From positions 1 to 32,861 of IMG/VR virus record IMGVR_UViG_3300028844_004575: a stretch of 32,861 nt of DNA; one strand, given 5' to 3'. Under the pieces are notes generated by a model. That model worked only from the letters and a program-made list of their open reading frames with translations. It was not told where the DNA came from and did not search any database. The position numbers were made by a program, and so were the translations under genes. Source of the stretch: a virus. Below, in pieces: positions 24,925 through 32,762 of this stretch (positions are counted from its first letter, which is position 1; each line of letters begins with the position of its first letter).

Positions 24925-25413
24925 TTAGAATTGTAGGACAGCGTAATCGTATTGTAGTGTCAATGTGATATCAGATGGTTCATTTACAGACCAATCGATA
25001 GTACCAAAGTTTGCGTTTTGTATAAAAGCACCTTTTAGTGTCCATTCTTCTACTTTATCTCCTACGGGACCTAACATATTGAAAGTAATATCCTTTTTAT
25101 AAAAATCTGAATACCCATCTCTTCCTGTTACGGATTCATGTGATAATCTAACCCATTCCATAACGGCTTGAGCACCAGATGGTACTATTGGATCAAATAA
25201 CATTATTTCTAATGTCTGCCAGGTACCTTTACCTTTTACATACCTCTGAACATTTATATGGTCTAAAGTAATAGTTTCAAAATTTATTTGTGGTCTGTTT
25301 CCACTTTTTATAATATAAGCAGGTACGCCTTCAATGTACATAATGAACCTGTTTTTCAGTTTAGGTTCAAATGGAGTGAACATTATTTCTGAAGGATCGA
25401 TTAAGTCTGGCAT
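24925..25413 (-). CDS. 19: Tail tube protein, gp19-like
   Basis: Forms the hexameric rings of the inner tail tube. The 162-aa length is nearly that of T4 gp19 (163 aa). The sequence fits the family: FEPKLKNRFIMYIEGVPAY, a long loop, TLEIMLFDPIVPSGAQAVMEW, KKDITFNMLGPVGDKVEEWTL and a final ITLTLQYDYAVLQF strand. AGGAGAACTGAA precedes the ATG at 25413. The gene has its own leader with terminator, palindrome and AT-rich promoter-like element, so it may be expressed at a level different from the sheath. Confidence 0.9.
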   Translation of the reverse strand: MPDLIDPSEIMFTPFEPKLKNRFIMYIEGVPAYIIKSGNRPQINFETITLDHINVQRYVKGKGTWQTLEIMLFDPIVPSGAQAVMEWVRLSHESVTGRDGYSDFYKKDITFNMLGPVGDKVEEWTLKGAFIQNANFGTIDWSVNEPSDITLTLQYDYAVLQF

Positions 25414-25445
25414 TTCAGTTCTCCTAATAAGTGTTTAATTCTTTC

Positions 25446-25459
25446 ATATATAAATATAA
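25446..25459 (-). promoter_or_regulatory. Candidate late-promoter element TTATATTTATATAT upstream of tail tube gene
   Basis: This 14-nt sequence is identical to one upstream of the sheath gene (28060-28073). The TATATTTATA core also precedes the beta-propeller gene (31666-31675). The core ends 35 nt before the tube ATG. It follows a terminator and a palindrome, so the tube probably starts a new transcript. Confidence 0.45.
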
Positions 25460-25478
25460 CCAAACTGAAAAATCGTTC

Positions 25479-25495
25479 AAATCATTTAATGATTT
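25479..25495. repeat. 17-nt perfect inverted repeat (operator-like)
   Basis: AAATCATT and AATGATTT flank a single central base in the leader of the tail tube gene, between the sheath terminator and the AT-rich promoter-like element. It has no U-tract and almost no loop, so a DNA-binding dimer site is more likely than a transcription terminator. No regulator gene is seen nearby. Confidence 0.4.
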
Positions 25496-25525
25496 CTTTC
25501 ATAGTTTTTTCTTAGTTTTTTAGAC

Positions 25526-25555
25526 AAAAAAAAGGGGCTCTAAATTGAGCCCCTT
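25526..25555 (-). terminator. Rho-independent terminator after the tail sheath gene
   Basis: On the minus strand the 9-bp stem AAGGGGCTC/GAGCCCCTT (25555-25547 with 25540-25532) has a 6-nt loop and is followed by six or more T residues. It lies 21 nt past the sheath stop. A T-rich run on the other side would let it work on both strands. This is the clearest terminator in the window. Confidence 0.9.
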
Positions 25556-25575
25556 AGTTTTTTTACACCCCCTTA

Positions 25576-28023
25576 TTATTCAGGAAATGCAGCACCAGTC
25601 GGTAATACTGAGAAATCCAATACAATGAACTCTGCAGTTCTTGTAGGTTGGATAAATATCTGTCCAACCAATTGGTTTCTGTCAATTACATCAGGTGTAT
25701 TATTACTTTCGTCCATTACTACTTTGAAAGCACTCAATCCACTATTAGATTGAACTGATTCTAAGAACGGATTCACAATATTTAGGAATCTAGTTCTTGT
25801 AGATGAATCGTTTTGTTCAAATACTAAGAATCTACTTGACGAAGCAATAAACTTCTTCAATCTGATTAATAATCTTCGTACATTGATTCTGTCTAAAGCA
25901 GATGGTTTAGCTTGTAGTGTCTTTTGTCCAAATACCACAACTCCTTGTCCAGGAAATGTAGCAATAGGATTGACTCTACCATCATACAATCTATCTCTAT
26001 CTGTATGAGTTAATTTCTTTTTAGCCATTCTAACACTAGCTAACCCACCACGATTCAATCCAGCAGGAGCAAACCATTCGTGAGCTACACTATCTGTGAA
26101 AGCAATTACGCCAGGTATTACTACCGATGGCGGAACCCATACACCTTCACCAGTATTAGGATCATCTATCTTTACCCAAGGAAAATAAGTAGCAGCATAA
26201 TTAGTGTCTAATGTTTTGACATTACTAATAGCAGCAGCAACTGTATCACCCCAAGCAGCACCATCCATTACATAGAAAGCATCAGCTCTAGCTTCTACTT
26301 TACTGATAATATGATTAGTTACGTTTGGATGTAAACTATGTACTAATCCAGGTGTTGCTACCATATTGATATCAATCTCATCAGGATTACTAACAGCATT
26401 TACAGCTTTTTTCCAAGCAACTGAACCACTAGCTGCTGATGTACTACAATCAAATCCCATTACATTAGTAGCAGTAATATCATTACCAGTGTTTAGAACT
26501 TTATTTGGTGCTATACCATCAAATCCATACTGCATCGGAACAGCAAATTTCTGTTGTACAGAAGCGGCAGCAATCGTCAAACTAGCTGCACTGCCTACAA
26601 ATGTAGAACCATATGTAGTCTGTAATGTTGTTAGGTCAGCGCCTGTTCCAAATCCACTCATATTAGATAATAAGAAATTAGCATTATTACCTTTTACAGC
26701 CGCCTTTGGAATCGGTGACAAGTAAGAAACAGCATCATTTCTCTCTTCTTTATTGAAATGTAATGAACTCAATTTGAATCCATATGCTACTCCACCATCA
26801 TAGTTACCTTTGTTTGATGTTGATTGTTGTATCGTATTTATTGAACCAGTAGGTACAGCAGCTGTAGATATAATCGGTTCGATTACAGCAGCAAAACCAA
26901 ATGGCTGTGAAGCCTTTGAAGCCTTTAGATTATCTGGAAGATAGTCACCGACTCTGATTCTATTAGAACGATTAGCGTACTCACCATAAACAGTTACTTC
27001 ACCATCATCACTTACACTCTGAAATTGGTCTCCTATTACCTTAGCAATAAAATTAGGTGATGTAGGATCTAATACTAATTTAGAATATGATTCTAAAGAA
27101 TTTCCTATTGCATCAAATAATTCTAATCCAAATTCAGCATAATTTTCAGCTGTATTATTCACATCCGCCTGAACAACATCTTTTATGACAACATAATAGT
27201 TGTTAGTTGCTGTTCCATCTGCTCTCATATAAATTTTGAACAATTCGTTGGAATTTTGGTCTAAAATAGATGGTGTTCTAGCAGAAGTTGCTCCACTACT
27301 ACCATTTATAGTAGATACATATGTACTAGCATTTACTGTCTCAGTTCCGCTTTGAAAATCCATCTCTGATGAAGATAATACTTCAATACTCATAGATACA
27401 GTAGAGGCTACTGCGCCACCAGACAATGATTGACTAATGTGTCCTCTGAAATACTTGTATGTGTATACTGGAGCAGAAGTGCCATCAATTGTGTTTACAT
27501 TAGCATCCGATGGTACTTTATCTCCAAGATAATTAGCACTTGTAGCGTCTGATTCAGCTATGGTCAATGATGTAAGACTAGCACTAGCATTTGAACCAGC
27601 AAATCTAATATCAAATGAATTAGCCCGTGTTGCTGTTGCTGATGTCAACGAAGCAGATACAGAACCACCAGTATTATTTTTAGCTGGTAAGTAACTGGCA
27701 ACTACGTGATTTATTCCTGAGCCACTAGCAACTAAATGTATTGCATTTGCTTTGTATCCTTGTAAATATCCAACTCTGACTACGGTTACTGAACCTGCAG
27801 ACCTTAGATATTCGTTTATTGTGTAAGGCGTATAATAATCTTTGGTATATCCTCCAAAAATTGTTTTAAACTCAGAAAAAGATGATACTTGTGTTGGAAC
27901 AAATGAAGGACCTTTCAATGTAGGTCCTATTATAGCTGCTCCAATGTTAGCTACCCCAGCGGGTAGAAACGATAAGTCTTTCTCACGAGTAAATACACCA
28001 GGACTGACAATTCTCTCTGACAT
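25576..28023 (-). CDS. 18: Contractile tail sheath protein, gp18-like
   Basis: Forms the sheath that contracts around the tube. The 815-aa product starts with the sheath hallmark SPGVFTREKDLSFLPAGVANIGAAIIGPT, then FGGYTKDYYTPYTINEYL. The C-terminal domain, which makes most inter-subunit contacts, is conserved: VVFGQKTLQAKPSALDRINVRRLLIRLKK (pieces around residues 680-710), then GQIFIQPTRTAEFIVLDF. T4 gp18 is 659 aa; the extra length lies in Ser/Ala/Asn-rich beta domains between about 100 and 560, probably surface insertions. AAGGAGAAAAGAC precedes the ATG at 28023. A promoter-like element lies 39 nt upstream and a strong terminator lies downstream, so it looks like its own transcription unit. 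Confidence 0.95.
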   Translation of the reverse strand: MSERIVSPGVFTREKDLSFLPAGVANIGAAIIGPTLKGPSFVPTQVSSFSEFKTIFGGYTKDYYTPYTINEYLRSAGSVTVVRVGYLQGYKANAIHLVASGSGINHVVASYLPAKNNTGGSVSASLTSATATRANSFDIRFAGSNASASLTSLTIAESDATSANYLGDKVPSDANVNTIDGTSAPVYTYKYFRGHISQSLSGGAVASTVSMSIEVLSSSEMDFQSGTETVNASTYVSTINGSSGATSARTPSILDQNSNELFKIYMRADGTATNNYYVVIKDVVQADVNNTAENYAEFGLELFDAIGNSLESYSKLVLDPTSPNFIAKVIGDQFQSVSDDGEVTVYGEYANRSNRIRVGDYLPDNLKASKASQPFGFAAVIEPIISTAAVPTGSINTIQQSTSNKGNYDGGVAYGFKLSSLHFNKEERNDAVSYLSPIPKAAVKGNNANFLLSNMSGFGTGADLTTLQTTYGSTFVGSAASLTIAAASVQQKFAVPMQYGFDGIAPNKVLNTGNDITATNVMGFDCSTSAASGSVAWKKAVNAVSNPDEIDINMVATPGLVHSLHPNVTNHIISKVEARADAFYVMDGAAWGDTVAAAISNVKTLDTNYAATYFPWVKIDDPNTGEGVWVPPSVVIPGVIAFTDSVAHEWFAPAGLNRGGLASVRMAKKKLTHTDRDRLYDGRVNPIATFPGQGVVVFGQKTLQAKPSALDRINVRRLLIRLKKFIASSSRFLVFEQNDSSTRTRFLNIVNPFLESVQSNSGLSAFKVVMDESNNTPDVIDRNQLVGQIFIQPTRTAEFIVLDFSVLPTGAAFPE

Positions 28024-28059
28024 GTCTTTTCTCCTTAAAAATTAGTGTGATAAATTATT

Positions 28060-28073
28060 ATATATAAATATAA
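28060..28073 (-). promoter_or_regulatory. Candidate late-promoter element TTATATTTATATAT upstream of tail sheath gene
   Basis: The same 14-mer as before the tail tube gene, with the core ending 39 nt before the sheath ATG. The element itself can fold (ATTATA/TATAAT around a 6-nt loop). It lies in the 87-nt gap between the coiled-coil gene and the sheath gene. Confidence 0.45.
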
Positions 28074-28110
28074 TGAGAAACTCCCAAATACACATATATA
28101 CAAGTTTATT

Positions 28111-28407
28111 TTACTTTTCCTCTGGTTTTTCTTCTAATTTAGATGTAAATTCACCAGTCTGTGGGTTCAATGTTCCCTGACCATACTTTTCATTCATATC
28201 TTTCAGCAATGCTCTTTCTTTTTCTTGCGCTTCGATATAATTGGATTCAAGTTTGACTTCAGTTTCATCAAGTCCCTTTATTTGTTGCTCAAGTAACATT
28301 CTCTGAACCTTTAGTTGACCAAAAGTATTAGCAATAGTTTGATATTGTGTTCCTAAGTCCTTAATAGTCTGTAGCTCTTCTTCTGTTACTTTTTTTACTT
28401 CACTCAT
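28111..28407 (-). CDS. Small coiled-coil protein upstream of tail sheath
   Basis: The 98-aa product from the ATG at 28407 has an AAGGAGTATATT ribosome site. An upstream in-frame ATG at 28437 would overlap the previous gene and lacks such a site, so I reject it. The protein is mostly one long coiled coil (EEELQTIKDLGTQYQTIAN, LLEQQIKGLDETEVKLE). It ends with a short conserved-looking motif, KYGQGTLNPQTGEF, and a charged tail. Similar small proteins with a YGxGTLxxxTGEF end are familiar to me from large marine phages, without a known function. Position next to the sheath suggests a virion or assembly role. Confidence 0.82.
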   Translation of the reverse strand: MSEVKKVTEEELQTIKDLGTQYQTIANTFGQLKVQRMLLEQQIKGLDETEVKLESNYIEAQEKERALLKDMNEKYGQGTLNPQTGEFTSKLEEKPEEK

Positions 28408-28423
28408 AATATACTCCTTGTTA

Positions 28424-30631
28424 TTATTTTTTTTCATTAAAGAAGAACACTTGATACAATCTAGAATTATCTATGGATTCTCCAAAGTAAGAACCTGCTG
28501 TATGTAAATGTCTCCCATTCCATAAAATTAATCTGTTATAGACATTAGCAATATCGTCTATCTTTTCAAATGGATGTGTATCCCATTGTGCCTGATTACC
28601 TATAAATACATCTTCGAGACCTTCTTGTCTCATCTTCTTGCCAGTCTCTTTATGTTTCATCAACCAAGTGCCTGTTCTTGGTGGTGCATCAGGACTTAAA
28701 AATATTATACCAGCCCAATCTGTAGCATCACAATGTACTACCTGACCAGTTTCTGCTGGTGACCATTGATAGCACCCATGCGTTCCACCATCACCAGCCC
28801 ATTCGCTATCATCTGTTTTTATTCCTAACAATTTTTCAAATATTGGTCTGTAAATATCTCCATGTGGATATGGTTTAGACCTAATACCAACCGAACCCCT
28901 TTTTTTATACTCATCTGACATACTTAGTGCTAACTCTCTAACCTCATCAGGATTTTCTAAAAAATTATCAACTACAACGATAGTTGGTTCATTATCGGTA
29001 TTTACTTTAGGTAGTAAAGTTTTTTTTTCATAGATATCACCACCCCATTTAGAAGTTTCGTTTATTTTTATTATATCTTTCTCTAACGAAATTTCATCAT
29101 TTAGACCTGCTTGGTTATCAATCAATTTATCACCTAAAGATTTATTAGCCAATTTATCTTTTATTGGTATAGCATTTTCACATCCATTACACAACGAAAA
29201 ACTTTGATTATTATCAGGAATACTATCTTCAAATGATTGTTCATATAAGTTACCTGTAATATGTTTTAGTCCATAGTCCATACAACAAAGAGACACATCT
29301 CCATTTGGTAATAAAATATTATGATATAAATCTTCGACACATCCACAAGTAAGTTCCCCTTCAACATAATTTTCAGAGTTGTACTCAGAAGCATCCCTAA
29401 CTCTATCCATAACTTTTCTTAGTTCCGGCTTCATTTGAGCTTCGCCCTTCAAATTACCAGCTCTAGACCACATTACTGGTATATGGATATCCTCTTTTTT
29501 CCAAATGCCTAATTTTTCTACTTCTTCATGTACATCTCCCATAGACATTAGGTAAAAACTACTAAATTTAGCCTTTTTTATAGCTTTCAGTACACTTATA
29601 TACCTTTTTGTTATAGGATGTTTTGCTAAATGTTCTTTATCTGGTAAATGTAATGTAAATCCGCTATTAGGACCGTCATCAAATGGTATATGTTTTATTT
29701 TTTCTACATCATCTAATGTCATACCTATACCAGTAGTAAATGCTGCAATAGGATGTCCCTTTTCATAAGCATAAATCATCATATCAGAGCAATGCTTATT
29801 CATAAATGGTTCTATAAAGCCTGAAAATATAATTCTCACATCATTAGGAACTTTATCAATAGCTTTTTTGAAATCAGCCATAGTCATAAATCTCATCTCA
29901 TCAGTATATGATTTTTTTAGTATTTCTTGTGGACAAAATACACAATCTACAACACATCCCTTAGTAGGTATTACAGTTGTTATCTCTAATGTTGGGTAAT
30001 CAGTTACAGCCCATTTTGGTTTTTTTGGTTCTATATCTACTATCTTAGGTTCTTCTATTTTATTATTTTTTTCAGGCCACCCACAGTTATTTAGGTTGTT
30101 TACGACAAGTTCGTTATAAAACTCAGACATTTCATAATTTATATGCAGGTCATAAAGGATTTCTTTTGACTCTTCTATCTTCCAACTATGCCAAGCGTTT
30201 ATGGCTTTTTGAAATACAGCTTTATAATGTTCATACTCAAATGGTAGAGATGTTACCCTTTTTGAATTATCTTTATACTCAATTGATATATTAGCATAAG
30301 CATATGCCTGAAATGGCTCTTCTATTTCAAATTCTCTACATAAAAGAAAATAAGCTTCAGGTCTTTTTGGTTTTAGAGCAACTGCGTGATATAACGAAAC
30401 TTTATTATGCGAACTTCTATTTCCTTGTAGAAAAAAACAATTTGCTAAAAGTAAAAGACTTTCATATACAACATCATCATCTTTAGATGTTTCAGCTATT
30501 CTATTTAGGTATGATACTGCTGAAGCATATTGCTGTATATCGAAATAAGCCTTAGCCAGCTCCAACTGAATTTCAATACCAGTAGTATCTATACTGTATT
30601 GCTGTAATAATTTTGTTATCGTATTATTCAT
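28424..30631 (-). CDS. TPR - radical SAM - SPASM-like - 2OG-oxygenase-like (DUF6445-type) fusion protein
   Basis: Four regions are visible in the 735-aa protein. Residues about 20-125 are TPR-like helices (IQLELAKAYFDIQQYASAVSYL; KPKRPEAYFLL), of the kind often fused to carbohydrate enzymes in marine viruses. Residues about 215-420 are a radical SAM core with C226-xxx-C230-xx-C233, which would bind a 4Fe-4S cluster and cleave S-adenosylmethionine. A Cys-rich SPASM-like region follows (C429, C431, C449, C450, C481, C484, around NILLPNGDVSLCC). The C-terminal 190 residues look like a 2OG-Fe(II) fold of DUF6445 type: H633-x-D635, H708 or H710 (WNGRHLHTAGS), and R724 near the end. The start overlaps the beta-propeller gene stop (ATGA). 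The substrate is unknown; peptide or glycan modification of the virion or host surface is a guess. Confidence 0.85.
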   Translation of the reverse strand: MNNTITKLLQQYSIDTTGIEIQLELAKAYFDIQQYASAVSYLNRIAETSKDDDVVYESLLLLANCFFLQGNRSSHNKVSLYHAVALKPKRPEAYFLLCREFEIEEPFQAYAYANISIEYKDNSKRVTSLPFEYEHYKAVFQKAINAWHSWKIEESKEILYDLHINYEMSEFYNELVVNNLNNCGWPEKNNKIEEPKIVDIEPKKPKWAVTDYPTLEITTVIPTKGCVVDCVFCPQEILKKSYTDEMRFMTMADFKKAIDKVPNDVRIIFSGFIEPFMNKHCSDMMIYAYEKGHPIAAFTTGIGMTLDDVEKIKHIPFDDGPNSGFTLHLPDKEHLAKHPITKRYISVLKAIKKAKFSSFYLMSMGDVHEEVEKLGIWKKEDIHIPVMWSRAGNLKGEAQMKPELRKVMDRVRDASEYNSENYVEGELTCGCVEDLYHNILLPNGDVSLCCMDYGLKHITGNLYEQSFEDSIPDNNQSFSLCNGCENAIPIKDKLANKSLGDKLIDNQAGLNDEISLEKDIIKINETSKWGGDIYEKKTLLPKVNTDNEPTIVVVDNFLENPDEVRELALSMSDEYKKRGSVGIRSKPYPHGDIYRPIFEKLLGIKTDDSEWAGDGGTHGCYQWSPAETGQVVHCDATDWAGIIFLSPDAPPRTGTWLMKHKETGKKMRQEGLEDVFIGNQAQWDTHPFEKIDDIANVYNRLILWNGRHLHTAGSYFGESIDNSRLYQVFFFNEKK

Positions 30632-31644
30632 ACACTATATTCCAAATTCTTATCAAAAAAGTTATCAAGAACCTTTTCATTTATCTGTAGCATGTGAGCT
30701 GAATTATCTTCGAACCCAAATGTTATATAAAAGTCATCTCCTAACTTATCCATACCACAGCAAAATTCAATCTGACCATCCATAAAAGTAAATTGTTTAG
30801 ATACCCTTTGTACTACGAAATCTTTATCCCATTGTACAAGTCTGTGACTATAAATAGCATCTTTGTTTTCAGCACACCTATCTTCAAATCTCCACCAATT
30901 AGTATCATGTACTATAGCAAAAAATCCATCATTATGTTTTATAATTTGTGAAGAGCCTCTCATATTTCCATCAATATCTATCTTTTTCCCTTCATATACC
31001 AATTCACATTTTCCTGTTTTTGGATTAGCTTTGACTAATTTAGTAGGATTAGCATCCATAACAAAATGATATGGTAAGTCCCTAACAGGCATCCAATTTT
31101 TTTCACAATAAGAGTTTGGATCTGTAGGGTGTTCTATTCTAACTCTACTAATTTCAGTTGGATGTGAAGATATTTTTTTCAACTCTGATAATTCCATTCT
31201 TCCTTGTCCATTATCTGTAGTATCTCTACGGACACCTGTAATATAGACTTTATCATTCCAATTTACTAACCTACCATCTTCTAATCCAGCAAATGTCCAT
31301 TTGGATTCAACATCTAATTCCATATTTATTTTATTGAATTTAGTCGAATTACTCCACTTTGCTAAAAAGTTATCTGTAACTAATCTAGCATCATTTTCAG
31401 GATGTACATATGTCAAAGGACCCCATCTTGAAGAATATCTACCACCTTCTTCCATCCAACCTTTAGCACCAATAGAATGATATAATGTGTAGTTTAGCAT
31501 TCTTATATTGATATATAAAAAGTCATCTATATTCAGTATGCTAGGATTGGCAATTCCAGTTCCATTTGTATCTGAACTGTCTATAATCAAAGGATGGTTT
31601 ATGCCCAGCTTTGATATCGATTCAATATTCATAAAAGATTTCAT
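30628..31644 (-). CDS. Five-bladed beta-propeller protein, GH130/GH43-like
   Basis: The 338-aa product follows the pattern of glycoside phosphorylase/hydrolase propellers: NPSIL (33-37), GLEDGRL (120-126), a Cys-Glu-Lys-Asn-Trp turn (EKNW 181-184), GNMRGSSQ (226-233), YSHR (265-268) and IEFCCGM (292-298). GH130-type enzymes cleave beta-mannosides by phosphorolysis; whether this one is active is not provable here. There is no signal peptide. A GAGG site lies upstream of the ATG at 31644, with a hairpin-forming AT element before it. The stop overlaps the start of the radical SAM fusion, so the two are coupled. Lying between fibre and sheath genes, the pair may modify a glycan on the virion or act on host surface sugars. 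Confidence 0.8.
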   Translation of the reverse strand: MKSFMNIESISKLGINHPLIIDSSDTNGTGIANPSILNIDDFLYINIRMLNYTLYHSIGAKGWMEEGGRYSSRWGPLTYVHPENDARLVTDNFLAKWSNSTKFNKINMELDVESKWTFAGLEDGRLVNWNDKVYITGVRRDTTDNGQGRMELSELKKISSHPTEISRVRIEHPTDPNSYCEKNWMPVRDLPYHFVMDANPTKLVKANPKTGKCELVYEGKKIDIDGNMRGSSQIIKHNDGFFAIVHDTNWWRFEDRCAENKDAIYSHRLVQWDKDFVVQRVSKQFTFMDGQIEFCCGMDKLGDDFYITFGFEDNSAHMLQINEKVLDNFFDKNLEYSV

Positions 31645-31663
31645 ATAACTTTTTTCCTCAATA

Positions 31664-31679
31664 ACTATAAATATATAGT
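31664..31679 (-). promoter_or_regulatory. Candidate late-promoter element with dyad symmetry upstream of beta-propeller gene
   Basis: The minus strand carries ACTATATATTTATAGT: a 6-bp inverted repeat around 4 nt, containing the TATATTTATA core shared with the sheath and tube leaders. The core ends 21 nt before the ATG. A wider 7-bp repeat (ATAACTA/TAGTTAT, 31661-31685) surrounds it. It is probably the promoter of the beta-propeller/radical SAM pair. Confidence 0.4.
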
Positions 31680-31711
31680 AGTTATCTCAAAAAATAATTT
31701 ATTTTTGCATT

Positions 31712-31957
31712 TTAGTAAGAACCACTAACATCATTTCCTGCCCAAAATACATTACATTCAGGACAAAATGAGCCTGTTATAAAGTCTCCTATCTCTTCAT
31801 CATCGCTATCCATATCGTGAGTTGAAGATATTTTTAGTAATGAACCTGAAGTCGCTCCTTTTGTACTAATGATACTATAATCTTCTGTTCTACATATGTA
31901 TATTGATTCGGATAATTGCGTTGTTCCATCGCAACTCCCACTATGTATTAGACTCAT
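31712..31957 (-). CDS. Small protein with CxxC, unknown
   Basis: This 81-aa product is not recognised. It is Ser/Thr/Asp-rich with short beta-like stretches (ESIYICRTEDYSIIST) and a C-terminal CPEC motif (GSFCPECNVFWAGND). Two further Cys (SGSC, YIC) could complete a metal site. AGGATAATGAT provides the ribosome site for the ATG at 31957, 4 nt after the fibre-like gene. A fibre-associated or capping role is possible from position alone. Confidence 0.7.
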   Translation of the reverse strand: MSLIHSGSCDGTTQLSESIYICRTEDYSIISTKGATSGSLLKISSTHDMDSDDEEIGDFITGSFCPECNVFWAGNDVSGSY

Positions 31958-31961
31958 ATCA

Positions 31962-32762
31962 TTATCCTGTTATGTAAATGCCTAAGAAAAGAGTACCCAT
32001 ATTTGATCCGTAGCCATAGCCTTCATAAGTCATGGTATTAGAAGAAAAAGTAATTTCAGGAAACCTTAGATAAACATCTTTGTTAGAACCAGCACCACTT
32101 GATTCATAATAAAGACCATCTGCACTTACTCCTGTTCCACTTGACGGAGGTGTACCATTACGTTGATTCCATCTTCCTGCCGTAGTTGCATTAGCGATTT
32201 GAATCCATGTAGAGCTGTGATTGTATGCTGTATTAGTGGTTAGGGATGTTGTTTGAATACCATTGACTCCTGATGTAGAAAATGATTTGAATACAAGACC
32301 ACCATTGTAAATTAGTCTTTTTAGCTGAGCATCAGATCTAAAAGATGTTCCTGACTCAAATCTAAAGAAAATATGACCTGTCGCGCCGATGAGTGATTCA
32401 CCTACATAAGCTGCTGATGATAAGTCTATATTCGAAACGGTTACTTGTCTAGTACCTTGATCTCCTGAGAACATTTGGGTATTACTACTATTACCATAAG
32501 AGCCTACTGACGGGCCACCATCATGATCATAACCATAAAACTCACTCATTGAGTATGGAGCTACTTGAGCCTGTACACCATTACCACCACCACTACCTTT
32601 CAAATTTATATTTCCATTACTACTGTCATCGTGACTATTACTAGAAAGTCCTCTTAGACTAAAATTGCTCTCACCATCTGTATTATTAGAAGTATAATCA
32701 CTATCATTTTTTTCAGACCAAATACCTAGCATTGATATTGTACCGCTACCAGGAACCGCCAT
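31962..32762 (-). CDS. Fibre-like/adhesin-like virion protein (266 aa)
   Basis: The N-terminus, AVPGSGTISMLGIWSEKND, and the later VAPYSMSEFYGYDHDGG follow a pattern common in marine phage tail-fibre-associated proteins (xGxISMLxI...; PYxMSEFYG). The middle is Gly/Asn/Ser-rich. The remainder is predicted beta-sandwich (HIFFRFESGTSF, VYLRFPEITFS) ending in GTLFLGIYITG. It could be a receptor-binding tip or a fibre adaptor. GAGGAG lies 9 nt before the ATG at 32762, and the start overlaps the stop of the S74-type fibre by one base. Confidence 0.82.
   Translation of the reverse strand: MAVPGSGTISMLGIWSEKNDSDYTSNNTDGESNFSLRGLSSNSHDDSSNGNINLKGSGGGNGVQAQVAPYSMSEFYGYDHDGGPSVGSYGNSSNTQMFSGDQGTRQVTVSNIDLSSAAYVGESLIGATGHIFFRFESGTSFRSDAQLKRLIYNGGLVFKSFSTSGVNGIQTTSLTTNTAYNHSSTWIQIANATTAGRWNQRNGTPPSSGTGVSADGLYYESSGAGSNKDVYLRFPEITFSSNTMTYEGYGYGSNMGTLFLGIYITG

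Noticed and set aside
25446-25459. TATAAATA on the plus strand as late promoters for plus-strand genes
   Set aside because: No plus-strand genes follow; the three copies lie at consistent distances before minus-strand starts, so the minus-strand reading was preferred.
28408-28437. Longer start for the coiled-coil gene (ATG at 28437)
   Set aside because: It overlaps the upstream gene and lacks a ribosome site, whereas the ATG at 28407 has AAGGAG at proper spacing.
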